Source of the DNA: an uncultured Eubacteriales bacterium
GTDB taxonomy: Bacteria > Bacillota > Clostridia > Peptostreptococcales > Anaerovoracaceae
Length of the DNA stretch: 64,000 bases
Direction: 5' to 3'
Assembly: GCA_902795135.1 (NCBI GenBank)
Contig: CADBJW010000001.1
Span: forward strand, 43,742 to 107,741
How positions within the stretch are numbered: the first letter of the stretch is position 1; every line of letters starts with the position of its first letter. The notes beneath the pieces are model-generated. The model was not told the DNA's origin, did not search any database, and worked only from the letters and a program-made list of their open reading frames with translations. Made by a program: the position numbers and the translations under genes. Shown in pieces: positions 1 through 8,080 of the stretch.

Positions 1-1
1 T

Positions 2-1027
2 TCCGTCAACGCATCCAACGCGGATACAGTACGAAGAGCAAAGGCCATCGCAAAGGCTTTGGGAATGTCGCAGGCGGAGTACCGTCGGACTCTGAGCCGT
101 CTGAGAGCGGAAATCAGAATCATCGAAAACAACCTTCGGGAAAGAGATTATACGTTTGATTATTCACGGCAACCTTCAAAGGCAATGTTCAAGTACCGCG
201 GCGCATTTATCCGAAACGATAAGGAGCGCTATCTGGAGTATCTGAACATGGTTCAAAGAGGGGAAGTGAAGCTGAACACTGCGGCTTTGATGCCTTATGA
301 CATCATCGCTCCGCTCATGGGAGGCAGATATGTAAGTTACGACGGAAGAGTAACCATGACACCGGAAATGCGTATGTCCATGAACGTATCCTGGGAAGCC
401 CTGGAAGACTTCACGGACGACCGGAACGCATTGGTCGTAGTGGACGGTTCCGGATCCATGTACTGGGGCGGCACACCGCTTCCGGAAGCTGTCGCCATCT
501 CACTGGCAATCTACTTCGCCGAAAGAAATACAGGGGCGTTCAAGAACCACTTTGTTACGTTCTCATCATCACCGCAGATGGTTGAGATCAAGGGCAGTGA
601 CATTGTCGACAAGACCGTTTACTGCGAGACCTTCAACGAAGTTAGCAACACAAACCTGCAGGCAGTATTCCAGCTTTTGCTGAAGACTGCAGTGGCAAAC
701 CGTGTTCCGCAGAGTGAAATGCCGGAAACCCTGTATATCATCTCGGACATGGAATTCGATTCCTGCATTGATGGTGGAGAGATGACAAACTTCGAATACG
801 CAACAAAGCTGTTCCGGCGACACGGCTACAAGCTGCCGCAAATCGTCTTCTGGAACGTACAAAGCAGAAACGCTCAAGTTCCGGTAACGATGAACGAGCA
901 AGGCGTCGTCCTGGTATCCGGGTTCACTCCGAGATTGTTCTCGATGATCACCTCTGGAGAGTATGACCCGTACAGCTTCATGCTGCAAGTCGTTGAAACC
1001 GAGCGATATGCAGTGGTCGCGGCGTAA
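2..1027 (+). CDS. DUF2828/TROVE-like von Willebrand factor A protein, 5' partial
   Basis: The reading frame is open from base 2 with no stop, so the gene starts before the window; a TTG at 59 is only an internal possibility. The visible 341 codons end in a von Willebrand A-type domain with a MIDAS-like DGSGS motif at bases 443-457 and a following hydrophobic strand. The arrangement (helical N-part, then vWA with a DGSGSM motif) fits DUF2828, a relative of the Ro60/TROVE proteins that bind structured non-coding RNA. The next gene, 85 bp downstream, is RtcB RNA ligase; Ro-like proteins next to rtcB are a known bacterial pairing, so a role in RNA quality control or repair is a reasonable inference. 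Family call is from motif and context, not from a search. Confidence 0.75.
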   Translation, partial: SVNASNADTVRRAKAIAKALGMSQAEYRRTLSRLRAEIRIIENNLRERDYTFDYSRQPSKAMFKYRGAFIRNDKERYLEYLNMVQRGEVKLNTAALMPYDIIAPLMGGRYVSYDGRVTMTPEMRMSMNVSWEALEDFTDDRNALVVVDGSGSMYWGGTPLPEAVAISLAIYFAERNTGAFKNHFVTFSSSPQMVEIKGSDIVDKTVYCETFNEVSNTNLQAVFQLLLKTAVANRVPQSEMPETLYIISDMEFDSCIDGGEMTNFEYATKLFRRHGYKLPQIVFWNVQSRNAQVPVTMNEQGVVLVSGFTPRLFSMITSGEYDPYSFMLQVVETERYAVVAA

Positions 1028-1030
1028 GAG

Positions 1031-1086
1031 AAAATGGGTGTGTCAAAATGGGTGTGTCAAAAGGGACGGTTCTTTTTGACACACCC
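1031..1086. repeat. REP-like hairpin with 14-bp tandem duplication
   Basis: Two exact tandem copies of AAAATGGGTGTGTC (1031-1044 and 1045-1058) run into a long inverted repeat (1050-1086) whose arms GGGTGTGTCAAAAGG and the matching TTTTTGACACACCC pair almost fully, with G-T wobbles. The core resembles a REP-type palindrome (GGGACGGTTCTTTTTGACAC) that I remember from many Clostridia and other bacteria. It sits between the vWA gene stop and rtcB. It could also act as a processing site or partial terminator between the two genes. Confidence 0.6.
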
Positions 1087-1112
1087 TGTAATAACATAGA
1101 GAGGATAAGGAA

Positions 1113-2210
1113 ATGCTGGAAATTAAGGGACAATTTAATACTGCGATCTGCTATGCAACCGTCATCGAAGAGGAGGCGGTGGATCAGATCCGGCGTATGT
1201 GTGATTATGAGTTCACCGCGGGTTCCAGAGTTCGGATCATGCCGGACGTTCACGCAGGCAAAAGCTGCACCATCGGCACCACGATGACAATCGTGGATAA
1301 AGTTGTCCCGAACATTGTGGGCGTGGATATCGGATGCGGCATGTATACTCTGACTCTGGGCGATGTGGACATTGATTTTGCCCGAGTTGATGAGGCAGCG
1401 CATGCCATTCCATCCGGAACGTCCGTATGGGACAGAGACTGCGAGCCCTTTGCTTTTGAGTCGCTGCGCTGCTTTGAAGGATTGACGAATCTGCAGCGGC
1501 TTGGGCGAAGCATCGGAACGTTGGGAGGAGGAAACCATTTTATTGAGATCGACGCAGCCGAAGATGGAACCAAGTATCTGGTCGTCCATTCCGGAAGCCG
1601 GAATCTGGGTCATCAGGTCGCTCGGTATTACCAGAAGCTGGCGGTGGAACTGCACCGCGAGAATGAGTCGGATTTGCCGGATGATCTGTGTTATTTGTAC
1701 GGTTCCTACCTGGAAGACTACTTGCATGATGTGGCGATCTGTCAGGATTTTGCGCGGAGAAACCGGGAAATCATGGCGGAAATCATTCTCGATATGACCG
1801 GAATGACATCTACAGATGAGTTCCATACGATCCACAACTATATTGATACGGAGGAAATGATTCTCCGAAAGGGAGCCATTGCCGCACACAAGAATGAGAA
1901 GGTTTTGATCCCAATCAATATGCGAGACGGGTCGGTGCTGGCCTATGGAAAGGGCAATGAAGAGTGGAACTACTCTGCGCCCCATGGGGCAGGGCGGCTC
2001 ATGTCGCGATCTGGCGCTAGAGAGACGCTGGATATGGAGGAATACCGACGTTCCATGGAAGGCATCTATACAACTTCCGTCAGCACCAAGACGCTGGATG
2101 AGGCGCCGATGGCATATAAGGCGCTGGAGGACATTATCGGAGTCATTCAGGATTCCGTGGATATCATTGAGGTCCTGAAGCCGGTTTACAACTTTAAGGC
2201 AGCAGAATAA
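1113..2210 (+). CDS. rtcB: RtcB-type RNA ligase
   Basis: A 3'-phosphate/5'-OH RNA ligase that uses GTP and Mn2+ to seal broken RNA. The metal-binding and nucleotide-binding motifs are all visible: DVHAGK (D45, H47), VDIGCG (C75), GGGNHF (around N141-H142), HSGSRN (H159) and PHGAGRLMSR, whose H291 matches the histidine that becomes guanylylated in characterised RtcB. Length 365 is on the short side of the family (about 370-480). The start at 1113 is preceded by GAGAGGATAAGG. It lies just downstream of the DUF2828/vWA gene, suggesting a shared RNA-repair unit, with the REP-like hairpin in between. No rtcA cyclase is present here. Confidence 0.95.
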   Translation: MLEIKGQFNTAICYATVIEEEAVDQIRRMCDYEFTAGSRVRIMPDVHAGKSCTIGTTMTIVDKVVPNIVGVDIGCGMYTLTLGDVDIDFARVDEAAHAIPSGTSVWDRDCEPFAFESLRCFEGLTNLQRLGRSIGTLGGGNHFIEIDAAEDGTKYLVVHSGSRNLGHQVARYYQKLAVELHRENESDLPDDLCYLYGSYLEDYLHDVAICQDFARRNREIMAEIILDMTGMTSTDEFHTIHNYIDTEEMILRKGAIAAHKNEKVLIPINMRDGSVLAYGKGNEEWNYSAPHGAGRLMSRSGARETLDMEEYRRSMEGIYTTSVSTKTLDEAPMAYKALEDIIGVIQDSVDIIEVLKPVYNFKAAE

Positions 2211-2232
2211 GGCAACGAGGATACGAGACGAA

Positions 2233-3615
2233 ATGACGAAACAAGAACACGACAAAAGGTATTATCGAATTGTCCTCATTCTGTATTGTTTGGGGCTTTT
2301 GGTTGGAGGCCTATATGTTGGAATGGTCGCGCCGGTGCGAACTGTGGTACAGGCTCAGTTTGGGTTGGATGACGGCACCGGCATTTGGATGATCAATATC
2401 TATACGCTGTTTTACGCGGCACTGATTCCCGTCATCGGAAAGATGGCGGATCGGTATGGGCGCAATCTTGTATTTAGCATATGCATCCTCGTGTTTATGG
2501 CGGGAGCGGCAATCTGCGGACTGTCCTCTTTCCTGAACCATTTTGGGGTGCTGTTGGTTGGCCGCGTGATTCAGGCTGCCGGCGCGGGCGGCATGATTCC
2601 CGTGGCAACGGCAGAAATCGGGACGACATTTCCAAAAGAAAAAAGAGGATTTGCCCTCGGCGTGGCAGCGGGCGTGACCGGAATCGCCAATGTGCTGGGC
2701 GCGGGAGTCGGGAGCGCTGTAGTTGGCATTGCCGGACAGAATCACTGGGCGGTGATGTTCTATGCATCCATTCCAGTGTGCATCGCCCTATTCATTGGCG
2801 CCCGAATCCTATTGCAACGCAGTACAAAAACAGTCTCCGGCAGGATGGATCTGCCGGGGTCTGTTTTGTTGGTTGTATCGGTTCTGCTTTTGCTTTGGGG
2901 GCTGAAACAATTGGATGTATTGCACTTGGCGGACTCCCTATCTCAGGGCGGAACGGGCTTGATGCTGGCTGGCTTTGTGCTGTGCGCTGCCGCATTCTTC
3001 CTTTGGGAACGACGCGCCGAAGATCCGGTGTTCCAAATGGAATTTCTCAAAAGCCGCGCCATCGTTATCACGATGATCGTGTCGTTTTTGATTGGCTGCG
3101 TCATCGTTGCCATGATGCTGATTCCGGAATTTGCGGAATACGTTATGCGTGCGCCGGTGGGTTCCGGCGGCTACTATATGCTCATCATTGGTGTCATGTC
3201 CATGGTGGGACCGCCTCTGGGCGGGAAACTGATCGACCGGTTCGGCCCGAAGAAGGTGTTGATTTTTGGCCTTGCCATTATGATTATCGGGTATGTCTAT
3301 TTGGCCTTCTTTGTTTCGCGGAATCCTTCCGCGGCTGCCTTGGTGTTCGGACTTGCCCTGGTGGGCCTTGGAATGGGCTTTGCCATGGGCGCGCCAACGA
3401 ATTACATGATTCTCGACAACACGAGCCCAGAACGAAGCACTTCCGCCATCGCCACCATCACATTGATTCGTCAGATGGGGACGACGATTGCGCCAGCCAT
3501 TTACGTTGGATTCATCACCGCCACAGGCATTTGCACAGCCGGGTATCAGAACATGCTGCTGTGTGTGGCGGGGTTTGCGCTGGCGGCAATCTTTGCCATG
3601 CTCTTTTACCGCTAA
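2233..3615 (+). CDS. MFS transporter, DHA2 (EmrB/QacA) type
   Basis: A 460-residue integral membrane protein with about 13-14 hydrophobic helices. The sequence GRVIQAAGAGGMIPV after helix 4 is the signature of drug:H+ antiporters of the 14-helix DHA2 group, and GKMADRYGRN is the usual MFS loop 2-3 motif. The likely role is proton-driven export of a small molecule; the substrate cannot be read from sequence. It begins 22 bp after rtcB, so it may be co-transcribed with it, but a functional link is doubtful. Confidence 0.85.
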   Translation: MTKQEHDKRYYRIVLILYCLGLLVGGLYVGMVAPVRTVVQAQFGLDDGTGIWMINIYTLFYAALIPVIGKMADRYGRNLVFSICILVFMAGAAICGLSSFLNHFGVLLVGRVIQAAGAGGMIPVATAEIGTTFPKEKRGFALGVAAGVTGIANVLGAGVGSAVVGIAGQNHWAVMFYASIPVCIALFIGARILLQRSTKTVSGRMDLPGSVLLVVSVLLLLWGLKQLDVLHLADSLSQGGTGLMLAGFVLCAAAFFLWERRAEDPVFQMEFLKSRAIVITMIVSFLIGCVIVAMMLIPEFAEYVMRAPVGSGGYYMLIIGVMSMVGPPLGGKLIDRFGPKKVLIFGLAIMIIGYVYLAFFVSRNPSAAALVFGLALVGLGMGFAMGAPTNYMILDNTSPERSTSAIATITLIRQMGTTIAPAIYVGFITATGICTAGYQNMLLCVAGFALAAIFAMLFYR

Positions 3616-3725
3616 TTTCAAAAGCTCCGATCTCGAATACTATCTATAATGTTATTTTTAGAATAAAAACTCATCAGACAATCGTATCAGGAGGAATTAT
3701 TCTCAGAAAATAGGGAGAGGTCACT

Positions 3726-3751
3726 GATTTTTAGAATACATTCTAAAAATC
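3726..3751. repeat. Perfect 12-bp inverted repeat, possible operator
   Basis: GATTTTTAGAAT (3726-3737) and ATTCTAAAAATC (3740-3751) are exact reverse complements with a 2-bp centre. The half-site word TTTTTAGAAT recurs at 3655-3664. The near-absence of a loop argues for a protein-binding palindrome rather than a hairpin terminator. No repressor is encoded next to it. Confidence 0.5.
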
Positions 3752-3880
3752 TTGCCTGAAGAGTGTAAATCTGAGAATTTGTCCAAAGGGAAGTCTCGGG
3801 CCTCCACTCGAAAGTGTCGAAGAATTGAACGGTGTTATGTCTTAATAAGAAATGGTGGCAGGTCTTAATCGGGACAAAGC

Positions 3881-3909
3881 TTGATTTGAAGAGCGTTTGG
3901 TTACATAAT
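3881..3909 (+). promoter_or_regulatory. Sigma-A type promoter for the DUF4230 operon
   Basis: TTGATT at 3881-3886 and CATAAT at 3904-3909 are separated by 17 bp. Transcription would start about 45 bp before the ATG at 3963. Confidence 0.5.
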
Positions 3910-3962
3910 AGAGTGAGAAGAATAAGTCAACACGATTGAATGAGAAGTAGGGGAGAAGAAAC

Positions 3963-4553
3963 ATGAAAAAAGCGTTGGCAATACTGATTGTTATCATCAT
4001 TGCCCTGATCGCCGGATTTGCCGGCGGAGTTTATTATGCGGGCCTTGATGGCAACCATTATGAAACGACGGCCATCGAAGAAAAGATACTTGAAATATCG
4101 GAATTGGCAACGTTAGAATTTGATTATACCGATGATGGCGACTTCTCCGGAGACGCCAAAAAGCTCTTCGGTCACGATGTTCCATTTACCAAAAAGGCAA
4201 TGAAAATCCGATACAGCGGCACCGTTAAAATGGGGCCAAATCTGGAGAACATGAAATTGGACCTGGATGATGATGCGAACAAACTGACGGTAACCATTCC
4301 ACATAGCGAAATTCTGAGCCACGAAATCGATGAAGACAGCATCGAAATCGTCTACATAAAAAACGGTGTGTTCAACTCCGTAACACCGGAAAACACCAAT
4401 CAGCTCAGGAAGGATACGAAGGAAAAGAAGGAAAAGAGCATACTGAAATCGGATTCTCTCGATCAGGCAGATCAGAAAGCTGTCGAGCAGATTACGACCT
4501 TTTTGAATTCCGTATATCCGGATCTAGAAGTTGAAGTGAAGGTAAAAAAGTAG
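3963..4553 (+). CDS. DUF4230 family membrane-anchored protein
   Basis: A 196-residue protein with one N-terminal membrane helix (about residues 4-24) and an extracellular or periplasm-facing domain. The mix of beta strands ending in a charged lysine/glutamate-rich segment, and the TVTIPHSEILSHEID stretch, match the DUF4230 family, whose biochemical role is unknown. GGGGAGAAGAAAC precedes the ATG. It is the first gene of a tight five-gene run (3963-7162) with gaps of 9 to about 20 bp or overlaps, so it is probably co-transcribed with nuclease-like genes. Confidence 0.75.
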   Translation: MKKALAILIVIIIALIAGFAGGVYYAGLDGNHYETTAIEEKILEISELATLEFDYTDDGDFSGDAKKLFGHDVPFTKKAMKIRYSGTVKMGPNLENMKLDLDDDANKLTVTIPHSEILSHEIDEDSIEIVYIKNGVFNSVTPENTNQLRKDTKEKKEKSILKSDSLDQADQKAVEQITTFLNSVYPDLEVEVKVKK

Positions 4554-4562
4554 AGGCAACGG

Positions 4563-5132
4563 GTGACAACAGACCAGGTTTTAAAAGACAGCGATATTAG
4601 AGATCCACTGTTTGACTATCTGGAAGCGTACTATGGGAAAGTCCGCTTTCTGGAGGAAAAGGTTACAGGTCGCGCCCGTGCGGACGTAGTCATGGTTTTG
4701 CCGGATCGCCTGTGCGGCATTGAAATCAAAAGCGATGCGGATACGTATGCGAGGTTGGAAAAACAAGTCAAAAACTACGACAAATATTATGACGAAAACT
4801 ACATCGTCGCCGGTTCGACCCATGCCATGCACGTGGCAGAACACGTGCCCGACCATTGGGGCATCATTACGGTGGAACTGATCAAAGGCCGGGTAGACTT
4901 TTACCGCATGCGTGAGGCAACGCCCAATCCAAAAGCAGTGCTGAAGCAAAAGCTCAGCCTTCTTTGGAAAGCGGAGCTGGCGCACATCCAAAAACAAAAC
5001 GGCCTGCCCAAATACACAAACAAAAGCAAGAAATTCATTTCAGAGAAATTAATAGAACGCGTTCCGGAAGAACTCCTGCAATTGCAGATCAGCGAAGAGC
5101 TTTTTGAACGCGATTATACGATTTACGAATAA
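4563..5132 (+). CDS. sce7726-type PD-(D/E)XK nuclease-like protein
   Basis: A 189-residue protein with a GTG start nine bases after the previous stop. Residues 41-56 hold a PD-(D/E)XK arrangement: D41 in ADVVMV, then E54-I-K56 in GIEIKSDADTY, followed by a helix with RLEKQVKNYDKYYD, as in sce7726/MmcB-like proteins. The family fold suggests DNA binding or cleavage, but no member function can be asserted here. The C-terminal half is basic and helical. It sits second in the 3963-7162 operon. Confidence 0.7.
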   Translation: MTTDQVLKDSDIRDPLFDYLEAYYGKVRFLEEKVTGRARADVVMVLPDRLCGIEIKSDADTYARLEKQVKNYDKYYDENYIVAGSTHAMHVAEHVPDHWGIITVELIKGRVDFYRMREATPNPKAVLKQKLSLLWKAELAHIQKQNGLPKYTNKSKKFISEKLIERVPEELLQLQISEELFERDYTIYE

Positions 5133-5145
5133 CGACGAAACCATT

Positions 5146-5415
5146 ATGGGTAACGTAAAGAGTAACGAATTATATGAGCTAATGCTCCGCAAGGGATATC
5201 CGGAAGAATTCGCGCAGCTTGTCGCAGCCGAAATGCATACGGAATTTACGGCCACGCGGATGATTGGATACATCAGCAAAAGCGCGAAGCTTCCGCTGGA
5301 AGAGGTCGCCGATGAGATGCTCGCCATTCTCAGCGACCGCGACCGGATCACCCAAAAGCATCTGCTGGAGCATGCCCAGGCAAAAATCAACGCAATATAC
5401 CGGGAAGAACTATAA
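5146..5415 (+). CDS. Hypothetical small helical protein
   Basis: An 89-residue protein of unknown family. The ATG at 5146 was preferred because the longer in-frame TTG start at 5104 would overlap the preceding gene; neither has a strong ribosome site. It is predicted mostly helical with charged and hydrophobic alternation and no membrane segment or metal motif. Position between the nuclease-like gene and the zinc-ribbon membrane protein suggests it belongs to the same transcript. Confidence 0.6.
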   Translation: MGNVKSNELYELMLRKGYPEEFAQLVAAEMHTEFTATRMIGYISKSAKLPLEEVADEMLAILSDRDRITQKHLLEHAQAKINAIYREEL

Positions 5416-5435
5416 GCGTTTTGGGGGGATGATAA

Positions 5436-6239
5436 ATGCTTGGATGGTTATTTAGTATTGTATTTCTTAAAATACTATTCTATATTGTCGCAATCTGTTT
5501 TGGGATTCTGATCATACTTGTCATTATTCGATTGATCGTTACTGAGGTGACGCGAATTTCCGCAGAGAGAAATGCAAAGGCCGCCAGAGAGAAACATGGA
5601 GAAGGGTCGGTCGGTGATTTAATTGCGAGAAATCAGGCGGACGCGGCAAAGGGAGATTTGAGCGCGCTTCTTGACACCAGTGTGGACCGGAAAGACGCCA
5701 TGAAAATACTGGAATGGTTTCATGAGTATGTAACCTTGGGGAAATATTATGCGATCCGGGAAAACGATGCGAAGCCGGGCGAACCAAACTACGCCATCGT
5801 TATGGAAAACGGAAGCGGATATGATTTTAAGGAATTCCGATGCAAAGTCACTCCAGGGAAACCCGGTATGGAATTTCCTACGACGGAGTGCGTTGCGAGA
5901 GACTGGAGAAAACGCCGGGAAGGACAGCTGTGGTTTTACTGTTCCGATCCAGAAGTCAGCAGACTGAGGATCGATGTGAATGACATCCGTTACCTATTGG
6001 GAATCGGTACAGTAGAAGATGAGGAGCGACGCAGGAAACAGCGGCTGGAGGATTTGAATGACATTGTCGAAAACATGGGCGGAGATTCCGACTCCGATTA
6101 TGTGGGGGAAACGAATCAAAGCGAACCGTATGTGTACATTTGTCCGGAATGCGAATCTCCATACGATGGATTCTACTGCAAAGCTTGCGGATATATGGGA
6201 GGAGAAGACGATTACGTCCAGGAAGATGAGCCATGGTAA
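5436..6239 (+). CDS. Membrane protein with C-terminal zinc ribbon
   Basis: A 267-residue protein with a strong N-terminal membrane helix (about residues 4-34), a cytoplasmic-looking middle domain rich in charged residues, and a C-terminal zinc ribbon CPEC (C236, C239) and CKAC (C248, C251). The ATG is preceded by GGGGGGATGAT. I do not recognise the middle domain. The last codons overlap the start of the nuclease gene by 7 bp, which implies translational coupling. Zinc-ribbon tails of this kind often mediate protein contacts, but the job here is unknown. Confidence 0.7.
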   Translation: MLGWLFSIVFLKILFYIVAICFGILIILVIIRLIVTEVTRISAERNAKAAREKHGEGSVGDLIARNQADAAKGDLSALLDTSVDRKDAMKILEWFHEYVTLGKYYAIRENDAKPGEPNYAIVMENGSGYDFKEFRCKVTPGKPGMEFPTTECVARDWRKRREGQLWFYCSDPEVSRLRIDVNDIRYLLGIGTVEDEERRRKQRLEDLNDIVENMGGDSDSDYVGETNQSEPYVYICPECESPYDGFYCKACGYMGGEDDYVQEDEPW

Positions 6240-7162
6240 AGAAACTATTGATTGGGATTCCCATCCTTCTTTTGCTGATCGCAGGAGGATTCCTATGGCA
6301 TAACAGCGCAGAGGACATCGATGTAGCAAGCAAAATCGCAAGTGATGGGACAACAACGGAAGAAGTGACTACCGAGACGCAGGCCACCGAGACGCAGACA
6401 GCAGCTGCGCCGACGGAAGCTTTTGCATTGCCGGAGTATGATGGCGAACCTTCCGTAGAAATAAATAACAACGTTCCGGAATTTGACGCGGACATCGAAA
6501 CGAACCAGTCCTTTGAAACCTATGGGGAACTGGATAAGCACGGACGCTGTACCGATGCGATTGCCAATCTGTCCGTGGATACACAGCCGGGAGCATCTGA
6601 GGCGCGAGGTGACATCTCTGCCGTCCACCCGTCAGGATGGAAATCGGATCAGGGATGGGAACGCTGCCATTTGATCGGCTGGCAACTTTCCGGAGAAAAC
6701 GACAATCCTCGAAACCTGGTGACGGGCACGCATTATATGAATGTAGAAGGCATGCTCCCATATGAGAATGAAGTGGACTGGTACATTTCGGAGACCGGAA
6801 ATCACGTTCTCTATGAAGTTACGCCGATTTTTGAAGGCAAGAACATGGTCTGCGCAGGCGTTCATATGCAGGCGGAATCCGTGGAAGACGATGGCGTATC
6901 CTTCAATGTCTTCTGCTTCAATGTGAAACCGGGATACGAAATCAATTATAAAACCGGGGAGGTTACGGTTTCCGATGAGGAACTGGCAGCGCAGCAGTCC
7001 TTTGAACGAGGCTATGTGTTGAACCAAAACACCATGAAGTTCCATTATCCGTCTTGCGCTAGTGTCGAGAAGATGGCGGAGCATAATAAGGAATTCGTGA
7101 CCATGTCCAGAGAAGAGTTAATAAGCAAAGGCTATGAGCCTTGTGGTAATTGCGAACCATAA
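6233..7162 (+). CDS. Membrane-tethered DNA/RNA non-specific endonuclease
   Basis: A 309-residue protein with an N-terminal membrane helix (about 4-22), a threonine/glutamate linker, and an Endonuclease_NS/EndA-like domain at about residues 75-245. RCHLIGWQL corresponds to the DRGH-type active-site block (here RCH), with NPRNLVTGTHYMN supplying the metal-binding asparagine. The C-terminal 55 residues (YVLNQNTMKFHYPSCASV to PCGNC) form the cysteine-containing tail found on other Firmicute surface nucleases. It probably degrades extracellular nucleic acid at the cell surface. The start overlaps the preceding gene by 7 bp. Confidence 0.85.
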   Translation: MVKKLLIGIPILLLLIAGGFLWHNSAEDIDVASKIASDGTTTEEVTTETQATETQTAAAPTEAFALPEYDGEPSVEINNNVPEFDADIETNQSFETYGELDKHGRCTDAIANLSVDTQPGASEARGDISAVHPSGWKSDQGWERCHLIGWQLSGENDNPRNLVTGTHYMNVEGMLPYENEVDWYISETGNHVLYEVTPIFEGKNMVCAGVHMQAESVEDDGVSFNVFCFNVKPGYEINYKTGEVTVSDEELAAQQSFERGYVLNQNTMKFHYPSCASVEKMAEHNKEFVTMSREELISKGYEPCGNCEP

Positions 7163-7343
7163 AGAGTTGTGGTACAGTTAATTCAAGAAATTGTCATTTA
7201 TTTCACAATTTCTTCACACAAAACAAATAAAATCAAGACGGATTAGAGGACTTTTGTTTTGCTATGCTCTAAATGCGTAGAAAATGAGTTTGGTCTCATT
7301 GTTTTTGGAGTGCAAAACGAAGTAAGAAAGGAGGGGTTTTTTG

Positions 7344-7439
7344 GTGAAGAAAAATAATTTGGCTTGGAAGTATTTGACCTGTAATTATAAGAATCTTGAT
7401 GGGTTCTGTGACGTTATTGATGGTATTCTTCTGTCATAA
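7344..7439 (+). CDS. Possible 31-residue leader peptide or decayed membrane peptide
   Basis: A GTG at 7344 follows AAAGGAGGGG (7327-7336) with 7-bp spacing, an excellent ribosome site. The frame encodes 31 residues beginning VKKNNLAWKYLT and stops at 7437-7439. The overlapping frame over the second half reads as a hydrophobic helix (RILMGSVTLLMVFF), so this may be a small membrane protein broken by a one-base shift. It could also be a regulatory leader peptide for the gene that follows. Confidence 0.35.
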   Translation: MKKNNLAWKYLTCNYKNLDGFCDVIDGILLS

Positions 7440-7469
7440 ACTAAAGGGTAGTGATCTATAACAGAAGAA
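7426..7469. promoter_or_regulatory. Inverted repeat upstream of surface-protein ribosome site
   Basis: TTCTTCTGT at 7426-7434 and ACAGAAGAA at 7461-7469 are perfect reverse complements with a 26-base spacer. In RNA they would form a stem directly before the GGAGG at 7481-7485. This could modulate translation or bind a regulator. Confidence 0.4.
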
Positions 7470-7520
7470 TTGTTAAAAAGGAGGAAATAGTATGGTCAAA
7501 AACGCAGCGTTTTTCTGGCA

Positions 7521-8051
7521 TTGTTTCTAGCGCTTGCCATGATCCTGCAGTATAGTATGCCGCAGAATATCATGTCATACGCAGATGAAGTGTCAGAGCC
7601 AAGCGCACAGACTAGTTCGGAAGAGTCTTCAGAACCAACAGTCAAGAGTCCTGAGCCAGCACAGTCTGCACCAGCGCAGGCAGCACCAGCACCGGCGCAG
7701 TCTGCACCGGCACCGTCTGCAGCAAGCTCGGACAATTCTGCGGAGACATCATCCGCAACAGGAGCAGAAGCAAGTGCACCGGCAGATTCGTCCGAAAGCA
7801 CATCGGCCAGCTCAGCAGAGAGCACGCCAGACAATTCATCTCAAGGCACACCGGCAAATGAACCGGAGAGCACGCCTGCAAATGAAGCAACGGGTGATTC
7901 TTCAAAGGATGAAGCGGTGTCAGGTGATGAATCAGATCAGGCAGCAAAGGACGCTGAAGCAACAGAGCCAGCAAAGGCTGAATCTGACGAAGCTGACAGC
8001 ACGAGCAAAAGCAATTCAAGTTCGCCAACGGACTTAAAAAGCAGTCGTTAG
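7521..8051 (+). CDS. Middle segment: signal-peptide remainder and Ser/Ala/Pro-rich stalk
   Basis: This 176-codon frame can only start alone at a TTG without a ribosome site, so it is best read as part of the composite gene. It contains the hydrophobic core of the signal peptide followed by about 145 residues made almost only of Ser, Ala, Pro, Glu, Asp, Thr and Gln, a typical disordered wall-spanning region. It ends DLKSSR and stop just after the second five-A run. Confidence 0.5.
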   Translation: MFLALAMILQYSMPQNIMSYADEVSEPSAQTSSEESSEPTVKSPEPAQSAPAQAAPAPAQSAPAPSAASSDNSAETSSATGAEASAPADSSESTSASSAESTPDNSSQGTPANEPESTPANEATGDSSKDEAVSGDESDQAAKDAEATEPAKAESDEADSTSKSNSSSPTDLKSSR

Positions 8052-8080
8052 GAACTGTTGACAGGACGACGAAGAACACA

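Larger units (their letters stand above)
3616..3962. other. Intergenic region with AT-rich inverted repeats
   Basis: This 347-bp gap has no convincing gene. It holds a TTTTTAGAAT copy at 3655-3664, a perfect 12-bp inverted repeat at 3726-3751 built from the same words, and a promoter close to the next gene. No intrinsic terminator with a clear U-run is seen after the MFS gene. Confidence 0.6.
7163..7491. other. Leader region of the frameshifted surface-protein gene
   Basis: This 329-bp region holds a short frame with a strong ribosome site (7344-7439) and a long-range inverted repeat (7426-7434 with 7461-7469) just before the ribosome site of the next gene. No clear terminator is seen after the nuclease gene. 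Confidence 0.5.

Noticed and set aside
978-2255. Long minus-strand frame of 425 codons opposite rtcB
   Set aside because: It is the antisense of a clear RtcB with all motifs; no ribosome site and no recognisable protein.
2481-3713. 410-codon frame inside the MFS gene in another frame
   Set aside because: Arg/His-rich with no hydrophobic or domain pattern, overlapping a well supported transporter.
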